DNA of 64,000 nt, taken from NCBI GenBank assembly GCA_019753405.1, contig JAIKLF010000001.1, forward strand, positions 314,789 to 378,788, written 5' to 3'. Source of the DNA: Murdochiella sp. Marseille-P8839 (GTDB lineage: Bacteria; Bacillota; Clostridia; Tissierellales; Peptoniphilaceae). A program made the translations under genes and the position numbers. Shown piece after piece: positions 39,367 to 48,621 of the stretch. The notes under the pieces are model-generated. The model ran no database searches. It saw nothing but the letters and a program-made list of their open reading frames with translations, and had not been told where the DNA came from. Numbering within the stretch: position 1 is the first letter of the stretch; the number at the start of each line of letters is the position of its first letter.

Positions 39367-40639
39367 TTTACTCCATCGACAGGAACCGACGGCACAGCGT
39401 GCGAAAGCGGCCTTTGCGCAGACCAAGTGGCTGCTGTTTCTGTTTCAGTTCTTGGCTATTTTTCTGGTATACCTTTTTCAGATCAAAGAGCTCAGTACTC
39501 AATCTCTTCTGTTTGGGGGTGGGCTTTTACTGGTTTCCTTGCTTTCGTTGACCATCTTGCATGTTGTGACGAAGGGGGACAGCTATCTCCTGCTTATCGC
39601 CAATATGATTTTCAGTATCGGGATCATCATGATCTATCGCCTTGATCCGGGTCGGGGAGAACGACAGCTGATGATCTATCTTGCAAGCCTTGTCGCCTTT
39701 TTTGTGGTTACTTTTGTTTTGCGCAATACGCCTCAGCTTTGGGAAGGACATACGATATTTTATTTCGTTGTTACGCTTCTGCTTTTTCTCGTGACGCTGG
39801 CATTCGGCGTGACATTCGGTGGAGCGCGCAACTGGTTTTCGATTGCCGGTGTTCGTGTGCAGCCTTCCGAGTTTGCGAAGGTACCGTTTGTGCTGTTTCT
39901 TGCCTCGTGGTATAAAAACTATGAACGGCATGAAAAGACCTTTTTAGGGCGTATTTCCTTGACCGTTTTGGTCTACGTGCTTCTTGGCTTGTTCCTGTTG
40001 CAGCGTGAATTGGGTACGGCAGCCGTGTTTTTTGCAACGCTGTTAACCACACAAATCGCCTTTGAACGGCGGCGCTGGATACCGGTGGTGAACTTCTTTC
40101 TGGCGTTGGTCGGTTTATATGTGGCGTATCATCTTTTCGGCCATGTGCGCGTCCGTTTTGCTATGTGGTGGGATCCCTGGCAGGACTTTAACGATAAAGG
40201 CTACCAAATCATACAAGCTCTTTTTGCCGTTGCGGAAGGCAGTTTTTTCGGTACCGGGATCGGAATGGGCCATCCCGAGAACATACCTCTCGGCCATTCG
40301 GATTTTATCTATGCTTCAGTTATTGAGGAGATGGGCTCATTTATGGGCATCTGTCTAATCCTGCTTTTTGTTCTGCTTCTTTATCGCGGCATTAAAATTG
40401 CGATGCAGCAGGAGCGCGATTTTTATGCGGCAGCGGCGGTTGCGGTGAGTGCCATTTTCGCGTCGCAGGCGATTATCATGTTTGCCGGTGTATTGAAGGT
40501 AATTCCCTTGACGGGCATAACCGTGCCGTTTTTGACCTATGGCGGGTCGTCCCTTCTCTCCAGTTTTCTTCTGCTTGCCATTCTACAGACCTGCTCGGAG
40601 CACATGCCGTATAAAGGAGGTCTTCATGGAACGAAGTAA
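39356..40639 (+). CDS. SEDS-family peptidoglycan polymerase (FtsW/RodA)
   Basis: Multi-pass membrane glycosyltransferase that polymerises lipid II into glycan strands with a partner class B PBP. The 427-residue product shows FGGARNWFSIAGVRVQPSEFAKV, the DFIYASVIEEMG segment and the C-terminal TGITVPFLTYGGSSLLSSF signature. FtsW (division) and RodA (elongation) cannot be separated safely from sequence alone. The adjacent FHA protein and PBP suggest a dedicated pair. Confidence 0.9.
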   Translation: MKTDLLHRQEPTAQRAKAAFAQTKWLLFLFQFLAIFLVYLFQIKELSTQSLLFGGGLLLVSLLSLTILHVVTKGDSYLLLIANMIFSIGIIMIYRLDPGRGERQLMIYLASLVAFFVVTFVLRNTPQLWEGHTIFYFVVTLLLFLVTLAFGVTFGGARNWFSIAGVRVQPSEFAKVPFVLFLASWYKNYERHEKTFLGRISLTVLVYVLLGLFLLQRELGTAAVFFATLLTTQIAFERRRWIPVVNFFLALVGLYVAYHLFGHVRVRFAMWWDPWQDFNDKGYQIIQALFAVAEGSFFGTGIGMGHPENIPLGHSDFIYASVIEEMGSFMGICLILLFVLLLYRGIKIAMQQERDFYAAAAVAVSAIFASQAIIMFAGVLKVIPLTGITVPFLTYGGSSLLSSFLLLAILQTCSEHMPYKGGLHGTK

Positions 40640-42020
40640 ACGTCGATTGGCGATTGTAGTCGGTTTATTTCTGGTACTTTTTCTCGGTCTGGTGTTGTAC
40701 CTGGTGTTTTTTCAACTGGTCAAGGCGCCGGAATTGCGTGCCAATTCCATGAATATGCGAAATTGGGTGGATGAAACGCATTTTGGACGCGGGCGTTTCT
40801 ATGATCGGAACGGACAGGAACTTGTCGGACGAGAGAAAGATGAAGACGGCGAATACTATCGTTATTCCAATCACCCGAACATGTATTCTCATCTGATCGG
40901 ATACCATTCCGGCTTGTATGGTAAAACCGGTTTGGAAAAAGCACTCAATAGCGAATTGCTTAACCTATCGAGCGATAACCCCATTGCGGCCCTGCGTGGA
41001 ACGGTACTGAACGAAGGGACGGGAAACGACGCGGTTCTTACGATTGACAATGATTTGCAATATTGTGCCTATAGCGCGATGGAAGACCATAAGGGTGCAG
41101 CGATCGCCATGGATGTGAAAACGGGAGAAATCCTGGCGATGGTTTCACTTCCCTCGTTCAATGTGAATGATGTGGACGAATATTGGAACGAGTTGATTGA
41201 AGATGAAGGCGATGTACTTTTTCCTCGCGCCACCCTCGGACGCTATACGCCGGGTTCCGTCATCAAGCCGATCACGGCTCTGGCCCTGTTAAGCCAGGGC
41301 GTGGATTTAAATTATGAGGATAAGGGGCAAACGACGGTGGACGGCAAGCGCTATACCAATGCCGGCGAAGCGGCATATGGAGAAATCGGCTTAAAAGAAG
41401 CGCTTATGCACTCTTCTAATGTCTATTTTATCGACAAGACAAAAAACATGGATCCTTCCGCGCTCAGACAGGCAATGGAGTCGGTGGGATTTAATAAGGA
41501 ATTGCCGTTCCTGTTGCCGACGGCAAAGTCCATTGCCGATTATAAAGAAGGCATGGACGTCAATTTGAAAGTTTCCGACAGTTTCGGACAAGGCGATGTT
41601 CTGGTCACGCCCTTACAGATGACCATAGCCTATGCCGCTTTTGCGAATGGGGGAAAAGTGTTGGAACCGCATATCGTGAAGAACTTTCTTACGCCTGCCG
41701 GAGAAGAAATCAAGCCGACAAAACCGAATGTACTGAACCAGATTTCCGCTTCCCATGCAGCGATTCTTCGCGAAGATCTAATCGCAACCGGTGATACGAT
41801 CGGCCTTTCCGATGCGCTGGGACAAAGTGCCGGAGGAAAGACCGGAACGGCGGAAACCGCAAATAACTCCACCAACGCGTGGACAATCGGTTTTGCTCCG
41901 GCCGAAGATCCCCGTGTGGTGGTTTGCGTTGTTCTGGAAGACGATGGACGTTCCGGCGGCGAAGCGGCGCTGCCGGTTGTGGCTGAAATTCTTTCGCAAG
42001 CCCTGGCAACGCAGGAATAG
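40626..42020 (+). CDS. Class B penicillin-binding protein (transpeptidase)
   Basis: Membrane-anchored peptidoglycan cross-linking enzyme, the partner of the upstream SEDS polymerase. From ATG 40626 (AAAGGAGG before it) it has 464 residues. It shows one N-terminal membrane segment (about 8-30), a dimerisation/pedestal domain, and a transpeptidase domain with SVIK (Ser211), SSN (263-265) and KTG (405-407). It is shorter than FtsI-type PBP2/3 and has no PASTA domains, closest in design to PbpA of actinobacteria. It overlaps the SEDS gene by 14 bp. Confidence 0.9.
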   Translation: MERSKRRLAIVVGLFLVLFLGLVLYLVFFQLVKAPELRANSMNMRNWVDETHFGRGRFYDRNGQELVGREKDEDGEYYRYSNHPNMYSHLIGYHSGLYGKTGLEKALNSELLNLSSDNPIAALRGTVLNEGTGNDAVLTIDNDLQYCAYSAMEDHKGAAIAMDVKTGEILAMVSLPSFNVNDVDEYWNELIEDEGDVLFPRATLGRYTPGSVIKPITALALLSQGVDLNYEDKGQTTVDGKRYTNAGEAAYGEIGLKEALMHSSNVYFIDKTKNMDPSALRQAMESVGFNKELPFLLPTAKSIADYKEGMDVNLKVSDSFGQGDVLVTPLQMTIAYAAFANGGKVLEPHIVKNFLTPAGEEIKPTKPNVLNQISASHAAILREDLIATGDTIGLSDALGQSAGGKTGTAETANNSTNAWTIGFAPAEDPRVVVCVVLEDDGRSGGEAALPVVAEILSQALATQE

Positions 42021-42087
42021 TGTTACGACGAACGCACGGTTTTTGTGAATAAATTGTCCCCAATCGTGGTGATGACCGTTGTTTTTC

Positions 42088-43548
42088 TCAGTGTTTTTTC
42101 CATGTACGCGGCGCAAACAGAATGAGTACGGGCCAGATTTCGAGTCGTCCGGCAATCATACCCACCGTCAACATGAATTTGGTAAAGGTACGGTATCCGG
42201 CATAATTTCCGGTGGGACCGACCACGCTTCCCAGACCGGGTCCAACATTATTAAAGGTTGCGAATACGGTGGAGACTGCCGTCTCTAACGTATCCGTAAG
42301 GGGATCCAGACAAACGATCAAAAGCAGAACAATAATGCAAAGTAAGTAAATGGCAAGATAACCATAGAGCTTGCGCAGCGAGGGGCCGTCCATCGCCTCT
42401 CCATCAAAGTGTAGCGGTACCACACGACGCGGATGGCGTGTTTGTGTCAGTGTGCGAAATGCGGATTTGATGGTAATCGCAACGCGTGAAACTTTAAATC
42501 CTCCTGCCGTGGATCCGCCGCAGCCGCCGATGACCATCGCAATGAGCAAAATGACACGCGAAAAGAGTGGCCAGCGTGCGAAGTCCGCCGTGCAGAAACC
42601 GGTAGTCGAAAGTACGGACGAAAGGGAGAAAAAGGAATCTCGTACGGTGGTGGCAGGCGTCGTAGCAGCGTAATTCAGCTGACAGAGTGTCAATGCGGCA
42701 AAAAGCACACCGAATATGCCCAGAAACCAACGAAATTCTTCGTTGTTGATCATCTTTTTGGCGTGACCGATCAGTACAAAGTAGTAGAGATTAATGTTTA
42801 CCGTAAAGACCAGCATGCCGATGCCGAGCACCCATTCAATATACGAGGATTGGTAATAACCGATGGAAGCGGCTTTTACGCTGAATCCGCCTGTTCCCGC
42901 CGTACCGAAAGCATGACAGACGGCGTCAAAAAGCGGCATATTTCCCAACAGGAGAAAAATAACTAAAATCACCGTGAGGGAAAGATATATACCATACAGA
43001 ATGCGCGCCGTGTCGGAAAGCTTGGCCACCAACTTACCGAAGGCAGGTCCCGGCATCTCCGCTTTGGCAATCTGTACAGAGCTGGAGGAAGCATGAGGCG
43101 TCAAAGCGAGTACAAAGACCAGCACGCCCATTCCTCCGATGAAGTGGGTAAAGGAGCGCCAGAAAAGAACCGAATGGCTGAGGAGTTCAACATTACGGGA
43201 AACGGACGCACCGGTTGTCGTTAAACCCGACGCAATTTCAAAAAAAGCGTCGATGATGCTGGGAAATTCACCTGTCAGGTAGAGGGGAAGTCCTCCGATA
43301 AGGGACAACGTCAGCCAGAGCAGGGCGCACATAACCAAGCCTTCCCGCGCATAGAATTCGGCATCGGAAGGCTGTTTACGTCCAAATAAAAAAAACAGTA
43401 TCAACGACAGCGCAATAGCGATAAGCCATGCGATCTGATGATTTCCACTTTCCTGATAGAGAAGAGAAATGATAAGAGGCAGAGTGAGCAGCATGGAAAA
43501 TACGCCATACACTCTTCCCATGATGTAGCGCGTAATGGAATGGTTCAT
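42088..43548 (-). CDS. trkH: Trk potassium uptake system membrane protein TrkH
   Basis: Second potassium channel subunit in the window, 486 residues. Filter loops are visible: ASGLTTTGAS, FGTAGTGGFS, LSTTGFCTAD and NNVGPGLGSV. The loops differ clearly from those of KtrB at 4 kb, so this is the TrkH branch and not a duplicate. The start overlaps the end of trkA by 4 bp. It converges with the PBP gene 67 bp away, and I see no clear terminator in that gap. Confidence 0.92.
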   Translation of the reverse strand: MNHSITRYIMGRVYGVFSMLLTLPLIISLLYQESGNHQIAWLIAIALSLILFFLFGRKQPSDAEFYAREGLVMCALLWLTLSLIGGLPLYLTGEFPSIIDAFFEIASGLTTTGASVSRNVELLSHSVLFWRSFTHFIGGMGVLVFVLALTPHASSSSVQIAKAEMPGPAFGKLVAKLSDTARILYGIYLSLTVILVIFLLLGNMPLFDAVCHAFGTAGTGGFSVKAASIGYYQSSYIEWVLGIGMLVFTVNINLYYFVLIGHAKKMINNEEFRWFLGIFGVLFAALTLCQLNYAATTPATTVRDSFFSLSSVLSTTGFCTADFARWPLFSRVILLIAMVIGGCGGSTAGGFKVSRVAITIKSAFRTLTQTRHPRRVVPLHFDGEAMDGPSLRKLYGYLAIYLLCIIVLLLIVCLDPLTDTLETAVSTVFATFNNVGPGLGSVVGPTGNYAGYRTFTKFMLTVGMIAGRLEIWPVLILFAPRTWKKH

Positions 43549-44906
43549 CCTTCACCTCGTAAAAAGCCGTTTAATTCATTGGCCTCACCTTGATTGGATA
43601 CGACAAGCACGTGATCACCCACCTGAATCGCGTCATGTCCGGAGGGAATGATAATCTCATGATCACGAACGATCAGGGCAATGAGCACACCATCACGAAA
43701 CTTAACCTGCGACAGGGGCACATCAATCGCATGGAAGGTCGGACGAGCAAAACACTGCATAATTTCAACCGAACTGCTGCGCACGCGATAGAGCGCTTCA
43801 ATGTTGGAACTCTGTGAAGCGTTGTCAATGGAACGCACGTAGCGGATAATGGCCGTCGCGCCCAAATTGACGGGGGTGATCATGGATTGTACGCCGACGC
43901 TGAAAGCGATAGGCAAAAGAGCCAGACGGTTCACCTTTGTAATCGTGCGCGGAACGCCTTCTGATGCGGCAAACATGGAGAGGATGATATTTTCTTCATC
44001 AATGCCGGTCATGGCGACCAGACAGTCATATTGGTGGATGTTTTCTTCTTTAAGTAATGCCTGATCGGTACCGTCGCCTAAAATGATCTCAAAATTGGGG
44101 AATTCTTCCGCCAAATCGTTAGCGATGAGTTCATTGGCTTCAATCAGCTTGATGTGTTTCGAGGTTTTACGATGCATATCCAGGACATAACGCGCGATAC
44201 GGCCGCCGCCTACGATAAGAACCGATTTAATGCGTGATAGGCCGCCGAATTCTGCATAGAGATTGCGCAAATCCTTGTGCTCTCCAAGTACATAGAAATG
44301 CTGTCCGGCACGAAATGTCGTTTCGCCGGTGGGAATGACCGAACGGTCATTTTCCTGAATAATCGCGGTGATCAGCCCCGGGAAACGCTTACGAAACGCG
44401 ATCATATTCATGCCGATCATGGGGCTGTCCTCTTTAACAAGGAGCTCGACCATATTCACTTGTCCGTGCGCGAAGGATTCAACGCTTAATGCCGTAGGAA
44501 ATTGCAACGTACGGAAAATCTCGCGCGCAGCTTCGCGTTCCGGATTAACCATCAGAGAAATGCCCAAATTTTTAGAGGTGAAATCCAAATGTTCGGCATA
44601 TTCCGGTGTGCGGATGCGCGCTACGGTGTATTTTGCACCGATGCGGTTGGCAATAACACAGGAAATGATGTTCATTTCATCCTGCTCGGTGACGGCGATG
44701 AAAATATCACATTTGTTGACATTCGCGCGGGATTGGATTTCATAAAAGGACCCGTTCCCTAAAACACCGGTGATGTCATAGGTTTCGAGAACCAACTGCA
44801 AACGGTCCGGATTTTTCTCAATTAACGTGATGTTGTGGCCTTCGGCGGAAAGACTTCGACAGAGCTCTTCACCCATCTTTCCCGCACCGACGATAACAAT
44901 ATCCAT
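43545..44906 (-). CDS. trkA: Trk potassium uptake system NAD-binding protein TrkA
   Basis: Peripheral gating subunit of TrkH, 453 residues. It is a tandem duplication of the RCK unit: the first half starts DIVIVGAGKMGEEL and the second SVLIVGGGRIARYVLD (about residue 230). Each half has its own RCK_C domain. This is twice the size of KtrA at 5.4 kb. AGGAGA precedes the ATG. It lies downstream of nadK on the same strand with an 81-bp gap, and trkH follows directly. Confidence 0.94.
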   Translation of the reverse strand: MDIVIVGAGKMGEELCRSLSAEGHNITLIEKNPDRLQLVLETYDITGVLGNGSFYEIQSRANVNKCDIFIAVTEQDEMNIISCVIANRIGAKYTVARIRTPEYAEHLDFTSKNLGISLMVNPEREAAREIFRTLQFPTALSVESFAHGQVNMVELLVKEDSPMIGMNMIAFRKRFPGLITAIIQENDRSVIPTGETTFRAGQHFYVLGEHKDLRNLYAEFGGLSRIKSVLIVGGGRIARYVLDMHRKTSKHIKLIEANELIANDLAEEFPNFEIILGDGTDQALLKEENIHQYDCLVAMTGIDEENIILSMFAASEGVPRTITKVNRLALLPIAFSVGVQSMITPVNLGATAIIRYVRSIDNASQSSNIEALYRVRSSSVEIMQCFARPTFHAIDVPLSQVKFRDGVLIALIVRDHEIIIPSGHDAIQVGDHVLVVSNQGEANELNGFLRGEG

Positions 44907-44987
44907 CTTATCTCCTTCTATGTTTACCGTGAAAAACCATGTGGTGGTCTACGATATTTCTCTCATTCGATCGCTCATGCGCATCGG

Positions 44988-45785
44988 TCAGAAAAGTTTA
45001 TCACGTAAATTTTTCCAATACCAGTTTGTGCGAAAGATCACGCGGTGAATAGTCTCGTTCGGAACAAAAAAGGTAAACCGTTTAACGTGGCGAAAACGAT
45101 GTGAAACGCCATCCCCAACAAGTGCAATACGATCACAATCACTTTGGTCAATGGTGAGCACCGTTTTGGATTCGGAAGGGAGAACCAAAGAAGTGGGCAA
45201 CGAATCAAAACTTTTGGAACGTACGGGATGCAAGGCGGTGATCTGATAGCCATTGAGCGTTTGATGCAGAATGGATCCACCGGCGGAAAGATTATAGGCG
45301 GTTGAACCGGCCGGGGTAGAGAGCATGAGACCGTCCCCGGAGGTGTTGATAAAATCGACATCATCAATATTTACGCCCAGATGCAGAATGTGTTCATCGT
45401 CGCTTTGTACGATGAACTCATTTACCGCAAGCAAGGTGTAAGGCCAGGCGGATGTCTCCACGTGAACACCCAATAACCCCTGTGGATGAATCTCGTACTG
45501 TTTATGAAGTAATTGGGTGAGATGTTCTTCCAAATCGGTGGTATTGACTTCTTGAAAAAAACCCAAGTGACCCGTATTGATGCCGAAAAAGGGAATGGGT
45601 GAAAAATCTGTAGAATGCACAGCACGAAGAAACGTTCCGTCTCCACCGATAACAACATTATATTCAGCACGTTCGTCATAAACGCGGGAGATTTCATAGC
45701 CGTGGATCTGAAAAAAATGTTCTACCTGCTGATGAACAACAGCAGATGCTTTATCCGGTTTGCAAAAAAGATTGATCGTTTTCAT
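44988..45785 (-). CDS. nadK: NAD kinase
   Basis: Phosphorylates NAD to NADP, the only route to NADP in most bacteria. The 265-residue product has GGDGTFLRA (GGDG at 47-50, the ATP/metal motif), INTGHLGFF, and the NAD-site motif STPAGSTAYNLSAGGSI. It is the first gene of a minus-strand run nadK-trkA-trkH and faces the likely 6S RNA gene across an intergenic region. Upstream a possible extended -10 (TGTGATACC) is weak. Confidence 0.94.
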   Translation of the reverse strand: MKTINLFCKPDKASAVVHQQVEHFFQIHGYEISRVYDERAEYNVVIGGDGTFLRAVHSTDFSPIPFFGINTGHLGFFQEVNTTDLEEHLTQLLHKQYEIHPQGLLGVHVETSAWPYTLLAVNEFIVQSDDEHILHLGVNIDDVDFINTSGDGLMLSTPAGSTAYNLSAGGSILHQTLNGYQITALHPVRSKSFDSLPTSLVLPSESKTVLTIDQSDCDRIALVGDGVSHRFRHVKRFTFFVPNETIHRVIFRTNWYWKNLRDKLF

Positions 45786-45915
45786 CTGGAATTCCTTCCC
45801 AACCGTACTGCAGTCATGGTATCACATCTTACAGATTGGAAAAATGGTAATCGGCGAAAATAGCTAACCGGATAACCGAAAAGAGCCCGTCCACAGGTCA
45901 CTGCAGGAGCTACTC

Positions 45916-45944
45916 TTGAACGGGGGGAAAAGGTATGCTACACT
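45916..45944 (+). promoter_or_regulatory. Promoter of the likely 6S RNA gene
   Basis: TTGAAC (45916-45921) and TACACT (45939-45944) are separated by exactly 17 bp. No open reading frame with a ribosome site follows, but a terminator lies about 190 bp downstream. This fits a small RNA gene. Confidence 0.75.
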
Positions 45945-45949
45945 CAAAT

Positions 45950-46143
45950 TGTCCTTGGATACGCCTGAAAATTAAACCTACGCATCTTATAAGGAACGGC
46001 GGAGTCCTACAACCGAAGACAAGCCCCCTTTGAGGGGACGTCGGAAGTGCAAGGCAGCTGTCCCACCTTCACATACAGAAGGTATTAAACGAGTAAGGCC
46101 CAAGGATTTGTCTATTCCTCCCGCCTGAATGGCGGGAGTTTTT
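45950..46143 (+). ncRNA. ssrS: Probable 6S RNA
   Basis: This is a stand-alone transcript of about 194 nt, from a consensus-like promoter to an intrinsic terminator, in a 505-bp gene-free gap. The ends pair (TCCTTGG at 45952-45958 with CCAAGGA near 46100). An apical arm can form from CCGA/TCGG enclosing CCCC/GGGG. A second hairpin ACCTTC/GAAGGT lies towards the 3' end. Size, rod-like pairing and single-copy context match 6S RNA, which binds the sigma-A holoenzyme in stationary phase. No tRNA-like or SRP Alu features are present. The identification is by fold and context, not by a covariance search. Confidence 0.6.
46118..46143 (+). terminator. Terminator of the small RNA
   Basis: An 8-bp stem CTCCCGCC/GGCGGGAG with a TGAAT loop is followed by five T residues. 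Confidence 0.92.
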
Positions 46144-46290
46144 ATGTTAACGAGTTGGGTATAAGTAAAAACGTAATGGCAATGTGTCAGGCTTAAATAC
46201 AAAAGCCGCACGGACGCGAGATGCCGCATAAGCACGAGGACTACGGAAATCACGCAAAGAACAAATAGGAAGAAGAGAAAAGGAGCTGTC

Positions 46291-46848
46291 ATGGGGATTA
46301 TTGATTATATTGAAGCGAAAAACAGGGAAAGAGTCAATCGCGCACGTCGTGAAGACGGGAAAAAGGTAGGCTTAGGCTTGCTTATCGGTGCGGCCATCGG
46401 CGCCGGTATCGGTGTTTTGACTGCACCGCAGTCCGGTGAAGAGACGCGCCAGGATATCGCAAAAAAGGCGAAAGAAGCAGGTGACATTGTTCGCGATAAA
46501 GCGGATGAATACGTCAATCTTGCACGTGATTTCGGTAACGATGTCGGTGAAAAATTAAGCCAGATTCGTCCGGCCATTCAGGAGAAAATGGAAGACTTGG
46601 GTGAGCAGTACGAAGAATCCGTTCATGGCGTGAAAGTCGAGATTGCTAAGGCAAAAGAAGAAGCGAGCGACAAAGCGGAAGTCGCGAAAGAAGGCGCAAA
46701 GGAAGTTGCCGAAGATGCCGGAAAAGGCGCCAAAAAAGCGGCGGACGATCTGAAGGAAGGCGCAAAGAAGGCTGCCGATGATGTGAAGGATGCCGCCAAA
46801 GACGTTAAGGAAGACGTCAAGGAAACGGCGAAAAAGGCGGACAAGTAA
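46291..46848 (+). CDS. YtxH-like protein with LEA-type Lys/Ala/Asp repeats
   Basis: 185-residue protein. A short N-terminal basic segment is followed by a glycine-rich membrane helix (GLGLLIGAAIGAGIGVLTAPQ, about 27-47) typical of the YtxH/GvpP family, with the SGEETRQDIAKKAKE motif next. The C-terminal 75 or so residues repeat KKAADDLKEGA-like units of about 11 residues, an amphipathic pattern shared with late-embryogenesis-abundant stress proteins. It probably sits at the membrane with the repeat on one face. AAAAGGAG precedes the ATG. It lies 24 bp before a DUF948-like gene, a common pairing in Bacillota, often stress-linked. Confidence 0.75.
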   Translation: MGIIDYIEAKNRERVNRARREDGKKVGLGLLIGAAIGAGIGVLTAPQSGEETRQDIAKKAKEAGDIVRDKADEYVNLARDFGNDVGEKLSQIRPAIQEKMEDLGEQYEESVHGVKVEIAKAKEEASDKAEVAKEGAKEVAEDAGKGAKKAADDLKEGAKKAADDVKDAAKDVKEDVKETAKKADK

Positions 46849-46872
46849 CGGCGAACAGTCAGGAGGTTTGCG

Positions 46873-47331
46873 ATGAACAACTTGACCTTAACCGTATCTC
46901 TGCAGGATGTGTTGCTGTTTGCCTTATTTGTCCTGCTGATTGTTGCGGTTGTCATACTCATTCAGGTATTAAAAAACCTGAAAACGATGACGTCCGCATT
47001 ACAGGAGGTCGTAGAAAAGAACAGTGAAGAGCTGGATGCGACGATAAAATCTTTGCCCGTTCTGACGGAACGGGTGGATCATACCTTGGACAAAGTGAAC
47101 ACCATTTTGGACGATTCTTCCGATTCCATCGTCGAGTCCATTGCGCAGGCAAAAACGACCTTGGAAAATGCCAATCGTCTGAGCAGCGATGTTGCAGATA
47201 CGGTGCAGTATGTAGCCACGACAGCAGTGGATACGGCCGATCTCATTTCGACCAATGTCAACCGAGGAAGTTCCACGTTAAACTATGCAAAAGAAGTATT
47301 GCGCATCATACGCGATGTCCTGCACAAGTAA
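46873..47331 (+). CDS. DUF948-like small membrane protein
   Basis: 152-residue protein with one N-terminal membrane helix (about 10-35), then amphipathic and coiled-coil sequence (LKTMTSALQEVVEKNSEELDATIKSLP). DUF948 proteins usually accompany YtxH proteins, as here. No enzymatic motif is seen. AGGAGG precedes the ATG. A terminator follows 41 bp after the stop, so the two genes form a short operon. Confidence 0.68.
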   Translation: MNNLTLTVSLQDVLLFALFVLLIVAVVILIQVLKNLKTMTSALQEVVEKNSEELDATIKSLPVLTERVDHTLDKVNTILDDSSDSIVESIAQAKTTLENANRLSSDVADTVQYVATTAVDTADLISTNVNRGSSTLNYAKEVLRIIRDVLHK

Positions 47332-47372
47332 GGCGAAAGGATACTCGCATAAAAAGAAAATATGTTCCGTAG

Positions 47373-47401
47373 GAAGCGCCCGCTCAAGGGCGCTTCTTTT
47401 C
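47373..47401 (+). terminator. Terminator after the YtxH/DUF948 pair
   Basis: A perfect 9-bp stem GAAGCGCCC/GGGCGCTTC with a 6-nt loop is followed by TTTTCTT. Confidence 0.92.
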
Positions 47402-47506
47402 TTGTGAAAAGGTTAATTTCTTTTTCCCATACCTCGTCTACCTTTGAAAATGAAAACGAGGGAAAACGCCTCGTTAAGCAAAAAGAAACGCAGTATAGAA
47501 AATTCA

Positions 47507-47535
47507 TTCACATGGAATCGTTTTTATGGTATTCT
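47507..47535 (+). promoter_or_regulatory. Promoter of the LacI-type regulator
   Basis: TTCACA (47507-47512) and TATTCT (47530-47535) are 17 bp apart, 36 bp before the ATG. Confidence 0.6.
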
Positions 47536-47571
47536 GAAATCAGGTCGAAACACAGGGAATAGAGGTGAGCT

Positions 47572-48579
47572 ATGACACAACCGACAATAAAGGATGTAGC
47601 AAAGCTGGCAGGGGTATCGATCTCCACTGTCTCGCGCGTAATGAACAAGTCGAAACCGGTCAGCCCCGAAGCACAACGAAAAGTCATCGATGCCATCAAT
47701 AAACTCGGGTTCAAACCGAATGAACTGGCCCGTAGTTTGGTAATGAAGAAGTCGAATTCCATCGGCATTCTTGTCAAAGATATCGGTATTCATTACATGG
47801 CGGAAATGATTCGCGGCGCAGAAGAAATCGGGCGTATGTACAATTACGATATTTTACTTTCCAGCACATACGGAGAGAGAGAATTGGAACAACGCGCGAT
47901 TGATTTTCTCTATCGCAAACAAGTGGAAGGGATCATCATTATTTCCGAGAGCATTGAACCGGAAACGATGGTGAAGATTAAGGAATATCGCTTGCCCTAT
48001 GTACTGCTTGACCGCTTTTATAAGTCGGCGGATCTGCATACGGTGACGATTCATCATCGCGAGGCGATGAAAGAGCTGACGGAATATCTTCTTTCCCTGG
48101 GAAATCGCTCGGTGCGTTATCTGCGAAGCAGTTTGAATTATGACTTTTCTAAAGAGCGTTCCGGCGGCTATGATGATGCGATGCGTGCGGCAGGCCTTGC
48201 ACCGGTGAAATTCGATGCCGACGGTGCGGACATTGAAGCGGGCTATCACGTAGCGGAAGAGATTACACAGCTTTGTAAGAAGGAACCTTTTGATGCGCTG
48301 ATTTGTGAAAACGATGCTCTGGCGATCGGTGTGATGACCTATTGTTATGATCATGGCCTGGCCATCCCCAAAGCGTTCCAGATTGCCGGATTTGGCGGCT
48401 CTCCTGATGTTCAGATCTTCCGTCCACGCTTGACGACAATGGAAGAACCCTACTATGACATTGGTGCGGTCGCTATGCGTGCGCTGACGAAAACGTTACA
48501 AGCAAAAACAACGTTAGACGAAACCTTGTATTTACCAACGCAAATCCTTATTGGAGAGTCGACAGAACAACGAAAGTAA
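47572..48579 (+). CDS. LacI-family transcriptional regulator (CcpA-like)
   Basis: 335-residue repressor with an N-terminal helix-turn-helix (TIKDVAKLAGVSISTVSRVMN) and hinge helix (NELARSLVMKKSNSIGIL), followed by a periplasmic-binding-protein-like effector domain. The next gene, 42 bp downstream, encodes HPr, whose Ser46-phosphorylated form is the corepressor of CcpA in Bacillota. This neighbourhood favours a role in carbon catabolite control, but a sugar-specific LacI regulator is also possible. I found no perfect cre site in the window. Confidence 0.85.
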   Translation: MTQPTIKDVAKLAGVSISTVSRVMNKSKPVSPEAQRKVIDAINKLGFKPNELARSLVMKKSNSIGILVKDIGIHYMAEMIRGAEEIGRMYNYDILLSSTYGERELEQRAIDFLYRKQVEGIIIISESIEPETMVKIKEYRLPYVLLDRFYKSADLHTVTIHHREAMKELTEYLLSLGNRSVRYLRSSLNYDFSKERSGGYDDAMRAAGLAPVKFDADGADIEAGYHVAEEITQLCKKEPFDALICENDALAIGVMTYCYDHGLAIPKAFQIAGFGGSPDVQIFRPRLTTMEEPYYDIGAVAMRALTKTLQAKTTLDETLYLPTQILIGESTEQRK

Positions 48580-48621
48580 TGTATAACGTTTATAGCCCGT
48601 ATTATCCTGAAGGAGGTTCAC

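Noticed and set aside
47450-47463. cre-like site TGAAAACGAGGGAA near the LacI gene
   Set aside because: The second half does not match the cre consensus.
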